Origin: Pseudomonas ceruminis
Lineage (GTDB): Bacteria; Pseudomonadota; Gammaproteobacteria; Pseudomonadales; Pseudomonadaceae
Direction: 5' to 3'
Assembly (NCBI RefSeq): GCF_021602025.1
Contig: NZ_BQHW01000012.1
Coordinates: forward strand, 62,001-126,000
DNA length: 64,000 bases
Positions within the stretch are counted from its first letter, which is position 1. Every line of letters starts with the position of its first letter. Made by a program: the position numbers and the translations under genes. Under the pieces are notes generated by a model. The model was not told where the DNA came from. It searched no databases and was given only the letters and a program-made list of their open reading frames with translations. This document shows positions 27,331 through 34,898 of this stretch, in pieces.

Positions 27331-28511
27331 TCGGAACACGGGAGGGCGACCTCGGTCGCCCTCTCTGGTCGTGACAACCGCCAGTAGCCCAACGCTGCCG
27401 CACTGATTGCTACGCCCAGTGCGCACACTGCACCCCATCCCCATTGGGCATAGACCCAACTCGCCAGCACCGCTCCCAACCCACTGCCAATCGAATAGCA
27501 GCACATGTAGGCGCCGATCAGTCGGCTGGCCATACCCGTACGCCCGGCCAACAGCAGGCTCTGGTTGGTGACGTGGACGGCTTGCACAGCAAAATCCAGC
27601 ATCAGTACGCCCAACGTGAAAGCCATCAAGGACTGCTCGACGAAGGCGGTAGGCAGCCATGAAAGTGTCAGCAGCGCCAGCGCCATGCCCAGGGTGCGTT
27701 CGCCCAGCCCTTGGTCAGCCAACCGGCCGGCGCGTGAAGCGGCCAACGTACCCGCAATGCCTGCCAGGCCGAACAGACCGATTTCGGTGTGGCTCAGCGC
27801 CAGCGGTGCAGCGCCCAGCGGCAAGACCATGCTGCTCCATAGCACGCTGAACGCCGCGAATATCAACAGGGCAAACAGGCCGTGCCGACGCAGCAGGCGG
27901 TCTTGGCGATACAGGCTGAACAGCGAGCCGATCAGCGCCAGGTAACCCAAGCGACGCGCTGGGCGGCCGCCGCCTGGCATGGAGTAACAAAGCACCAGGG
28001 CCATCAACAGCAACACCCCTGCGGCCACGAAGTAGACGCTGCGCCAACCGGCAAGATCGGCCAGCGCACCGGACACCAGGCGCGCCAGCAGAATGCCCAG
28101 CACCACACCGCTGGTAACCGTACCCACCGCCTGCCCCTGCCGGGCGGGTGTGGCAAGGGTCGCGGCATGCGCCACCATCACTTGCACCATCACCGCCATC
28201 AGCCCTACCACGGCCAGGGCGGCCAACAGTATCGCCCAGGCCTGCGCAAAGCCTACGCCCACCAGCGCGAGCGCGGCGACCAGCAGTTGGCCGAGCACCA
28301 AGCGTTTACGGTCAATCAGGTCGCCCAGCGGCACTATCAGGATCAGCCCCAGTGCATAGCCCGCCTGGGTGGCGCCGACGACCCAGCCTATGCGCGCCTG
28401 AGCGATCCCCAGGTCAGTGGCAATTGACTCGAGCAAAGGTTGAGCGAAGTACACCGTGGCAACCGCCATGGCGCAGGTGGCGGCAAGCAGCAAGGTAATC
28501 CAGCGTGTCAT
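27318..28511 (-). CDS. MFS transporter (drug/arabinose-efflux type)
   Basis: A 12-helix major facilitator protein of 397 residues with GDLIDRKRLVLGQLL between helices 2 and 3, and PARRLGYLALIGSLF in the central loop. It is divergent from an HxlR-type regulator, which probably controls it, so an efflux role responding to a small molecule is likely. The last codons run through the hairpin that ends oprG transcripts, and the stop is beyond the oprG stop. Substrate unknown. Confidence 0.85.
   Translation of the reverse strand: MTRWITLLLAATCAMAVATVYFAQPLLESIATDLGIAQARIGWVVGATQAGYALGLILIVPLGDLIDRKRLVLGQLLVAALALVGVGFAQAWAILLAALAVVGLMAVMVQVMVAHAATLATPARQGQAVGTVTSGVVLGILLARLVSGALADLAGWRSVYFVAAGVLLLMALVLCYSMPGGGRPARRLGYLALIGSLFSLYRQDRLLRRHGLFALLIFAAFSVLWSSMVLPLGAAPLALSHTEIGLFGLAGIAGTLAASRAGRLADQGLGERTLGMALALLTLSWLPTAFVEQSLMAFTLGVLMLDFAVQAVHVTNQSLLLAGRTGMASRLIGAYMCCYSIGSGLGAVLASWVYAQWGWGAVCALGVAISAAALGYWRLSRPERATEVALPCSDQNL
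27342..27363. terminator. Bidirectional hairpin at the oprG/MFS 3' junction
   Basis: GAGGGCGAC (27342-27350) pairs exactly with GTCGCCCTC (27355-27363) around CTCG. It falls 12 bases after the oprG stop and inside the last coding stretch of the MFS gene. The T-run is short (CTCT), so termination strength is uncertain. Confidence 0.6.
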
Positions 28512-28532
28512 CAGGCCAGCTCCATTGAATCT

Positions 28533-28590
28533 GGTTTTTAATCGAAACCACTTACTGGCTATTTAACAAATGTGGTTTTAATCTGCAACC
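28533..28590. promoter_or_regulatory. Paired GGTTT(T)TAATC repeats between MFS and HxlR genes (probable operator)
   Basis: Two 17-base direct repeats, GGTTTTTAATCGAAACC (28533-28549) and GGTTTTAATCTGCAACC (28574-28590), lie 41 bases apart in the divergent intergenic region. The first is also nearly palindromic (GGTTT...AAACC). This is the expected layout for binding by the adjacent HxlR regulator. Confidence 0.6.
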
Positions 28591-28613
28591 AGAGACTCAG
28601 GAAGGCCTGCCCA

Positions 28614-29057
28614 ATGCTTGATGAAGTGAATGCCCAATGCCCTGTAGCGCGTGCCCTGGAGGTGTTGGGTGACCGCTGGGCGATGATGATCCTGCGCGAC
28701 GCCTTCGATGGCTTGTGCCGCTTCAGCGCGTTTCAGAAAAACCTCGGGTTGGCGAAGAACATCCTCGCTTCGCGGCTGAAACTGCTGGTGGAAAGCGGCT
28801 TGCTGCAATTGCAGCCTGCCTCGGATGGCAGTGCGTACAAGGAGTACGTGCTTACCGATAAGGGGCGCTCGGTGTTTCCGATCGTGGTGGGGCTGCGCCA
28901 GTGGGGGGAGCGGTTTCAGTTCGAGCCGGGGGAAACGCGCTCAGCGTTACTGGACAGGGCCACAGGGCAAGTGGTCGAGACCCTGCAGGTACGAGCTCAG
29001 GATGGGCGGGTGTTGCGGCCAGAAGACTGCCAACGCAAGGTCGTGCGTCAGCGCTGA
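28614..29057 (+). CDS. HxlR-family transcriptional regulator
   Basis: A 147-residue winged-helix protein with the family opening CPVARALEVLGDRWAMMILRDAF, then FSAFQKNLGLAKNILASRLKLLVESGLL and YVLTDKGRSVFPIVVGLRQWGE. Cys8 or nearby is the usual redox- or quinone-sensitive residue in some HxlR proteins. It starts at the ATG of MLDEVNAQ and is divergent from the MFS gene over the repeated operator. Confidence 0.85.
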   Translation: MLDEVNAQCPVARALEVLGDRWAMMILRDAFDGLCRFSAFQKNLGLAKNILASRLKLLVESGLLQLQPASDGSAYKEYVLTDKGRSVFPIVVGLRQWGERFQFEPGETRSALLDRATGQVVETLQVRAQDGRVLRPEDCQRKVVRQR

Positions 29058-29124
29058 AGGGTGTAAACCGGTTAGGAGCGGGTTGGCCGGGCCTGGAGGG
29101 CTTGAACGCCCCCCGAGGCCTGAT

Positions 29125-30057
29125 TCAGACCTTGCCAAGCAGGTGAGCCAGGCCTTGGACCATCGATGTCGGCTGAGGAAAATCAAACCGCTCCAGTAAC
29201 CGCTGGTTATCCGCCCGCGAATGGCGGATATCGCCTGAGCGGGCCTCTGCATAGCTGACCGGCGGCAGGCTGCCGACCACCTGCTCCAGCGCCTTGAGCA
29301 ACTGGTTAAGTGAAGTTGCCTGGTTCAGGCCGATATTCACCGCGCCCTCTTCTACCTGCTGCTGTTCCAGCGCCTGCACCATCACATTGACCAGATCGCC
29401 CACGTAAAGGAAATCCCGCGTCTGCTCGCCATCGCCGAACACAGTGATCGGCAGCCCTTGGGTCGCCCGCTCACTGAAGATGCTGATCACCCCCGAGTAC
29501 GGCGAGGACGGGTCCTGGCGCGGGCCGAAGATATTGAAGAAGCGGAACACCACCGGCTCCAGCGCATGCTGCCGGCGGTAGAAGTCCAGGTACTGCTCGC
29601 TGGCCAGTTTGTCCACCGCATAAGGGGTCAGCGGTGCCTTGGGCGTGTCTTCGGCAATCGACTGGCCTTCACCGTTGTTGCCGTACACTGCTGCGCTCGA
29701 GGCGAACAGCACGCGGCGCACCCCCTGCACGCGCAGGGCCTCACACACATTGAGGGTACCGATGAAATTGCTCTGGTGCGTTTTTACCGGATCCTCGACC
29801 GAGGCCTGCACCGAGGCCACGGCAGCCAAATGGACCACCGCCCGGCAACCTGCCGTAGCCCGCTGGACCAGGCCGGCGTCGGCAACGTCACCTTCGATCA
29901 GCTCAAGGCGCGGATTGCTCAGTTGCAGGTTGTCGCGCCTGCCCGTCGAGAGGTCGTCGAGAACGCGCACGGCGTAGCCCTTGGCCAGCAACGCATCGCA
30001 CAGGTGGGAGCCAATGAAGCCGGCGCCGCCGGTGATCAGGATGGGGGCATCAGCCAT
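29125..30057 (-). CDS. NAD-dependent nucleotide-sugar epimerase/dehydratase
   Basis: An extended short-chain dehydrogenase of 310 residues. The Rossmann motif is LITGGAGFIGSHL, followed by LDDLSTGRRDNL, HLAAVASVQASVEDP and the catalytic YAVDKLASEQY, then FRFFNIFGPRQDP. This is the UDP-glucose 4-epimerase/GalE-like subgroup. It overlaps the upstream RmlD-like gene by eight bases, so both are translated from one message, probably for cell-surface sugar precursors. Confidence 0.85.
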   Translation of the reverse strand: MADAPILITGGAGFIGSHLCDALLAKGYAVRVLDDLSTGRRDNLQLSNPRLELIEGDVADAGLVQRATAGCRAVVHLAAVASVQASVEDPVKTHQSNFIGTLNVCEALRVQGVRRVLFASSAAVYGNNGEGQSIAEDTPKAPLTPYAVDKLASEQYLDFYRRQHALEPVVFRFFNIFGPRQDPSSPYSGVISIFSERATQGLPITVFGDGEQTRDFLYVGDLVNVMVQALEQQQVEEGAVNIGLNQATSLNQLLKALEQVVGSLPPVSYAEARSGDIRHSRADNQRLLERFDFPQPTSMVQGLAHLLGKV

Positions 30058-30934
30058 GGCGGTAGAATCGGTCCAGTAGTGGCGGCAAGCCTGCGCGCCA
30101 GGCACGCGGCTTGATACCGAAGGTATGAAGTATTTTCTTGCACGTCAGCACCGCGTTCTGCGGTTCTTCGCTGGCATCCGGGCGCGCGGCATGGGCCTGC
30201 GCGGTCGGCGCCTGTACCGCCAGCTGGCGATACTGCCCGGCCTCGGTAAGGATCGCCTGGCCCAGCGCCAGGGGCGTGGTCGCCTCATTGCCGGCGTAAT
30301 GATAGGTACCCCACAGCGGTGCATTGCAATCGAGTTGCTTGAGCACCGAGAGGATCACCCTGGCCGCGTCGTCCACCGGCGTCGGGTTGCCGCGGCGATC
30401 ATCGGCCAACAGCAGTTCCTGAGGTTGCTCTGCGCGGGTCAGAAAACGGCCCAAGGTCCCGTCGACGCTCTCGTCCAGCAGCCAGCCAAAGCGCAGCAGC
30501 ACATGCTGCGGGCAAGCCGCACGCACACTCTGCTCGATACGCCACAATGCCTGGCCACGCAGGCCCAACGGCACCGGCTCGTCCTTCTCGCTGTAGGCCG
30601 TGGCCCGCGAGCCGTCGAACACCCGGTAGCTGGAAGGCTGCACCAGGGTGATCTGGTGATGCTGGCACAGCTCCGCCAGCCGCTCCACCGCCCGCTCCTG
30701 CTGAGCCAGGCGCTGTTCGCTGACCGACTCGGCCTGGAACCAGTCGAAGTAATAAGCCAGGTTGACCAAGGCATCAGGGCGGTGATCGTCGAGCAGCTGA
30801 GTCAGGCTGGCCGCATCCCAGCCGTTTTCCGGTGGACGCGGCGCCAGGAATGCAATGTCCTCCTCGGCCCCGAGACGAATCAGCGCTTGCCCGAGGGCAT
30901 TGCCACCACCCAACAGCATCAGGCGCATACGCAT
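30050..30934 (-). CDS. RmlD-like sugar nucleotide-binding protein
   Basis: A 294-residue NAD(P)-binding protein with LMLLGGGNALGQALIRLGAE at the N-terminus, a Val-Asn-Leu-Ala-Tyr segment after RPDAL, and VDDAARVILSVLKQL with YHYAGNEATTPLALGQAIL near the end, the RmlD_sub_bind layout. The start is set at MRMRLMLL; 24 upstream codons lack similarity. The pairing with the epimerase gene suggests one surface-glycan or nucleotide-sugar pathway. Confidence 0.78.
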   Translation of the reverse strand: MRMRLMLLGGGNALGQALIRLGAEEDIAFLAPRPPENGWDAASLTQLLDDHRPDALVNLAYYFDWFQAESVSEQRLAQQERAVERLAELCQHHQITLVQPSSYRVFDGSRATAYSEKDEPVPLGLRGQALWRIEQSVRAACPQHVLLRFGWLLDESVDGTLGRFLTRAEQPQELLLADDRRGNPTPVDDAARVILSVLKQLDCNAPLWGTYHYAGNEATTPLALGQAILTEAGQYRQLAVQAPTAQAHAARPDASEEPQNAVLTCKKILHTFGIKPRAWRAGLPPLLDRFYRHG

Positions 30935-31192
30935 AGAGTCAGCAGATCCGAACAGGTTGATTGAGGGAAAGGGGTCATTTTGCGGTTTCCTGCCCGGGAA
31001 GTCCAACGCAGGGCCAAGGCCAACGACGGTAATAATTTCGATCGTTCAAATATCAAGACCGTCGCCACCAGAAATCTCCTACGAGATACCCGGAACGAGC
31101 TGGCTTTCGCGTAGCAGCATAACTGCATTGAATAGTTGACTCACCCACTAACCAGGTGGGAACGGCATAAAAACAACTACAGGGAACGTCCA

Positions 31193-32233
31193 ATGCCTCA
31201 TTCGGAAGTCGATTATCTGGACTTCAATTCGGAACAAAGCCGAGCCATAGCCTCCGCAAGCCTAGCCATCGCTGCATCGGGCGGCCCTGAAGTCAAGGGG
31301 GTTGCGATTCAAGCTCGCCGACTGGCCAAACAGCTTGAAAAGACCTTGAGCGAAGATCAGCGTTCGATCCTGCAGCGCTTTAGCGAAGGAAATCTGTCTG
31401 CCTTGATGTACAGGCAAATGCCTTGCCCTGACGACCCATTACCCGACCAGCTACCCGACATTTCCACCCTGATGCAGAGTCCTCGTTGCCAATATCTCGC
31501 TTCAAGAAATCAATTACTGCTGGAACTGGTGCGCCATCGTTGTTTCGCCTTCGATATCGACAACGAAGGCAAACAAGTCCGCTTGGTAGGAAATTTCAAA
31601 GGCGGTGGCTGCAACCCAAGACGTGATGAAGATCCTCGCGCGGAAGTCGAAACCAGCTCGCATGCTGGCTTACGCTTGGGACCACACACCGAAGCGCCTT
31701 ACAACTGCTCGACAGTTGCCCGCAATTCTCACTCCCCTGCGCCGTCTGTACTGATTCTCACTGCGCGCTGGAATCCCGCTGACGAATGCACGTACGTGTA
31801 CCCACTTCGCGGCATCATCGAGCGTATGGGTAGCCTGGAGGCGCTCGCGCTTACGTCGCCATCTTTCGATTTCACACGCAGCGACTGTTTTGCTAACGGG
31901 CATGGCAATGCTGGAAAAGCCGTTTCAATGCTGCAATTCGAGGCCAATGGCGGCTTCTCATTGCGCTACAACAGTTACCGTTTCGCTGTGAATGATCACG
32001 CCAGCAGCGCAGCGGCGCGCGCCTTCGACATCTTTCAAAAAACCCTGAGTGCAGCCCAACCACTGGCGTTTGTTCTTCAGCCCGACAGCGCACTGCTGAT
32101 CAACAATAGCCAAGCGTTGCACGGCCGCGACAGAGTCCGGGACAACCGGCGCCTACTTGTTCGTCAGTTCGGATACTCACCCTTCGCACATCCGCTGGTA
32201 CTCGCTGAAGACCCCCTCCTGGTCCGTGGCTGA
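31193..32233 (+). CDS. Fe(II)/2-oxoglutarate-dependent oxygenase, clavaminate synthase-like
   Basis: The product has 346 residues. The iron site reads LGPHTEAPY (His-x-Glu) with the distal His in LINNSQALHGRDRV, and a probable 2OG-binding Arg in RRLLVRQFGY. His-x-Glu rather than His-x-Asp is the form seen in VioC, AsnO and related amino-acid hydroxylases, so an amino acid or peptide substrate is likely. The N-terminal ~100 residues are helical and also match that group. ATG 31193 follows AGGGA; a longer frame begins at 31136. The region is AT-richer than the neighbours, with different codon choice. It is the first gene of a three-gene accessory operon; substrate unknown. Confidence 0.75.
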   Translation: MPHSEVDYLDFNSEQSRAIASASLAIAASGGPEVKGVAIQARRLAKQLEKTLSEDQRSILQRFSEGNLSALMYRQMPCPDDPLPDQLPDISTLMQSPRCQYLASRNQLLLELVRHRCFAFDIDNEGKQVRLVGNFKGGGCNPRRDEDPRAEVETSSHAGLRLGPHTEAPYNCSTVARNSHSPAPSVLILTARWNPADECTYVYPLRGIIERMGSLEALALTSPSFDFTRSDCFANGHGNAGKAVSMLQFEANGGFSLRYNSYRFAVNDHASSAAARAFDIFQKTLSAAQPLAFVLQPDSALLINNSQALHGRDRVRDNRRLLVRQFGYSPFAHPLVLAEDPLLVRG

Positions 32234-32250
32234 ATACAGGAAGACATCCA

Positions 32251-33045
32251 ATGATCGAACTCGACCTGAGCCTCATACTAATACTTGCCTTGGCTGCACT
32301 TATGGCTGGATTTTTCGATGCGATTGCTGGAGGCGGAGGGCTGATCACGCTGCCAGTCTTGTTCATTGCCGGTATAGAACCCTTGGCGGCAATCGCCACC
32401 AACAAATTCCAGGCGGCTTCTGCCACGGTTTCGGCTACGTGTGCTTTTGCCCGCAAAGGCATGATTGACTGGAAGCGCGGCAGCCCAATGGCTGTCATGT
32501 CATTTATCGGAGGGGCCTTGGGCGCCTTGTCGATTAGCTACGTACCCAAGCACATTTTGCAGGCCTGCGTACCCATATTGCTTATTCTGGTAGCGGCCTA
32601 CTTCGCGTTCAGTCCAACACCAAATGAACAAGCGCGCAAGGCGAAGATCTCGACTAGCCTGTTCTGCATGGCAGTGGCTCCCGTCATCGGTTTTTATGAC
32701 GGAATCTTTGGCCCGGGCGTCGGGTCGTTTTTCATGCTGGCGTGCGTGATTCTGCTGGGTCAACATCTGATCCAAGCGGTGTGCAACGCAAAGCTTTTGA
32801 ACGCAGCTTGCAACCTGGGCGCGTTGTCAGTGTTTTCACTCAGCGGAGCTATCATCTGGCCGCTGGCACTGGCTATGGCATTTGCTGCGTTCGTGGGTGC
32901 ACAGTTGGGCGCACGCAGTGCAGTCCGGTTCGGCCCGCGTCTAATCAAGCCGCTGTTGATCTGCGTTTGCTGCATCATGGCGCTTAAGCTGCTGCTCGAT
33001 ACAGAGAACCCACTTGGCGAATGGCTGCACCTACGGGCTTTCTAG
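32251..33045 (+). CDS. TSUP-family (TauE/SafE) anion permease
   Basis: The 264-residue membrane protein has about eight helices. The conserved N-terminal repeat is FFDAIAGGGGLITLPVLF with ATNKFQAASATVSA, and the second repeat is GFYDGIFGPGVGSFFMLA with NAKLLNAACNLGAL. The family exports or imports sulfite, sulfoacetate and other small organic anions. It starts 17 bases after the oxygenase stop. The next gene overlaps or closely abuts it, so the three act together. Direction of transport cannot be told from sequence. Confidence 0.88.
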   Translation: MIELDLSLILILALAALMAGFFDAIAGGGGLITLPVLFIAGIEPLAAIATNKFQAASATVSATCAFARKGMIDWKRGSPMAVMSFIGGALGALSISYVPKHILQACVPILLILVAAYFAFSPTPNEQARKAKISTSLFCMAVAPVIGFYDGIFGPGVGSFFMLACVILLGQHLIQAVCNAKLLNAACNLGALSVFSLSGAIIWPLALAMAFAAFVGAQLGARSAVRFGPRLIKPLLICVCCIMALKLLLDTENPLGEWLHLRAF

Positions 33046-33058
33046 GGACACCAGGCAA

Positions 33059-33898
33059 TTGGAAACGGGCATTGATCAGCGTCTGAAATGGCAGTTCGAC
33101 GAGCCTGCTCCGGGCAGAGAGCTGTTCATCGACGAACACTTCGCAAGCTACCAGCAACAGGCCAGGTTGCTGGTACCTGATACCGAGCGCGCAGCGCCAG
33201 TATTCGTGCTGGGTGGCGCGCGTTCGGACTTTACCCGGCTCAACCCTCTGCTCTATCGCCTGCAAGCCGCTGGCATCGGGTCGCTCACGGGCAACCTTTC
33301 TGGTCACAGCCATGCCAGCGAGCCAGGCGCAGTGGCGCCGTCACTGGTTACCAACCTCGAAGAGGCACAGCGCTTCTACGCGCATATCGCACCTCGATGC
33401 AGAACGCTGATAGGCCACAGCCTGGGCGCGGCAATCACGCTGAAACTTGCAGCACGGTTGCCTCAAGTGGACAGCATCGTATTGATCTGCCCGGCAGTCT
33501 ATCCAGATGATGCCCACCAAGCGCCGTTTGGCCCGGCATTCACTGCCGCCATCAGCAAGCCATATGGCTTTCTGGACAGCGACAGCTACGCCTTCCTCAA
33601 GCAGTTCCAGGGCAGAGTGCTGATGGTGATTGGCGAGTACGACGGGCTCAACTCACAACGCTTCGGCAAAGGGCCGGGCACCAGCGCAGGTAACCTGTGG
33701 CTGGGCGGCACCGAACGCTACAGCCCGATCCCTGAAGAAGTCACCCAAGCGCTGATGAGTGCCGTATCGGCGGCGCGTTTGCAATGCCTGTTTCTTACAG
33801 ACTGCGACCACGGCATCGCCGCCCACCTGCGCAACACGCCAGCCATCGCGGACCAGGTTGCCAATGCGGTTGAAATGTTCATCCTCGACAGCGGCTAA
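33059..33898 (+). CDS. Alpha/beta hydrolase
   Basis: About 279 residues with the nucleophile elbow LIGHSLGAAITLKLAARL, a probable acid in VIGEYDGLN and the His in DCDHGIAAHL. No ATG lies near the expected start. TTG 33059 (after CCAGGCAA) is my choice; TTG 33014 would overlap the permease gene by 32 bases. Lack of a signal peptide puts it in the cytoplasm. It may cleave an ester, thioester or amide made or consumed by the oxygenase upstream. The substrate is unknown. Confidence 0.7.
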   Translation: METGIDQRLKWQFDEPAPGRELFIDEHFASYQQQARLLVPDTERAAPVFVLGGARSDFTRLNPLLYRLQAAGIGSLTGNLSGHSHASEPGAVAPSLVTNLEEAQRFYAHIAPRCRTLIGHSLGAAITLKLAARLPQVDSIVLICPAVYPDDAHQAPFGPAFTAAISKPYGFLDSDSYAFLKQFQGRVLMVIGEYDGLNSQRFGKGPGTSAGNLWLGGTERYSPIPEEVTQALMSAVSAARLQCLFLTDCDHGIAAHLRNTPAIADQVANAVEMFILDSG

Positions 33899-33909
33899 TG
33901 CGCGGACCA

Positions 33910-34719
33910 TCACTCGATTTCGAACAGCCCGTTACTGAGCGGCCCCACGCTCAACCGCTCGCGCACATCGTCATCAATGCGCGGATCATCCGGTCGGTAG
34001 AGTTTGACCTGCCGGTAGGCATTGATGCGGTTGATCTCCTCGCCCAGGTATTCCCACACCACGCGGGTACAGGCAGGGTTGCGGCGGTCGCCGCTGGAAA
34101 CCCCGGTCTTCAGGCCATTCAGGCGGGTGATGCGGCTCTTGAAGCTGGGGATCAGGACGGTCTGGCTCATCTCGTTCAAGGTCAGCGACTCGTAGTCGAT
34201 GAGGAACATCCGGTCCTGCAACTGGAACGCCGCGCCCAGGTAACGGCAGCGTACTTCGGCATGCTGGTCGGTGGCGCTGGAGCGCTCCTGACGCTCCTGG
34301 CGCTCGAACAGGAACTGGCCACGCTCCTCGCGCAAGTGCACCAGCGACACCAGGATCGTGCCCGGTACCGACATGCAGTTGGAATACTCGAAGTAGTAAC
34401 CGCAATAACGCGAAAGGTTGCCAGCATGCTCATGCAATGGCCGGAACAGTTCGCTGATCGGGTCGCTTGGCTGATCGGCCAACGCGGTCACCCGCGCGCC
34501 TATCAGACGGGTGAACTGTTCGGGCGGCAGGTTCAGTTCGTAATCCTCGACGCCGAAGAAATCGCCGATGCGCTTGAGGTTGAATGCCGTCGGGCGGCTC
34601 TGCCCGCTCAGGTACTTGTTGAACTGGGCACGGTTGATCGACAGCTGGCGGCAAACTTCGGAGATAGAGCGGTAGTGGCTGCAGGCCAGTTTAAGGTTGG
34701 CAGCGAAATGATCGCTCAT
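33910..34719 (-). CDS. Helix-turn-helix (XRE-like) transcriptional regulator
   Basis: The product has 269 residues. The N-terminal ~75 form a Cro/XRE-type domain: LACSHYRSISEVCRQLSINRAQFNKYLSGQSRPTAF, ending with RIGDFFGVEDYEL. The C-terminal ~190 residues are a mixed region (GYYFEYSNCMSVPGTILVSLV) with no family I recognise, perhaps a ligand-binding domain. It is divergent from the alanine symporter and convergent with the accessory trio. The symporter is the more probable target because the upstream region is shared. Confidence 0.75.
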   Translation of the reverse strand: MSDHFAANLKLACSHYRSISEVCRQLSINRAQFNKYLSGQSRPTAFNLKRIGDFFGVEDYELNLPPEQFTRLIGARVTALADQPSDPISELFRPLHEHAGNLSRYCGYYFEYSNCMSVPGTILVSLVHLREERGQFLFERQERQERSSATDQHAEVRCRYLGAAFQLQDRMFLIDYESLTLNEMSQTVLIPSFKSRITRLNGLKTGVSSGDRRNPACTRVVWEYLGEEINRINAYRQVKLYRPDDPRIDDDVRERLSVGPLSNGLFEIE

Positions 34720-34756
34720 GTTCAGAATCCAGGGTGACGCGAATGACGCCATTGTA

Positions 34757-34776
34757 GCATCAAGTCGCATCAAGTC
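34757..34776. repeat. Tandem 10-bp repeat in the regulator/symporter divergent region
   Basis: GCATCAAGTC occurs twice in immediate succession, between the start codons of the XRE-like regulator and the AGCS symporter. A 10-base period puts both copies on one face of the helix, as expected of an operator for a dimeric regulator. Confidence 0.45.
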
Positions 34777-34898
34777 AGAGCAACCCGCGAAATTGTAACC
34801 ACCCTTGTCATAGCCAACCATGCGCCCCCAACGATAGCGGTGCGCCTGCAGTCCGCTGGTCTTTCCATGCGAAGAATAAGAATCGAGGTCATTTTCCA

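Noticed and set aside
31193-33045. Taurine (TauD-TauE) desulfonation operon
   Set aside because: The oxygenase has HxE rather than the HxD of TauD and no taurine ABC transporter genes are nearby.
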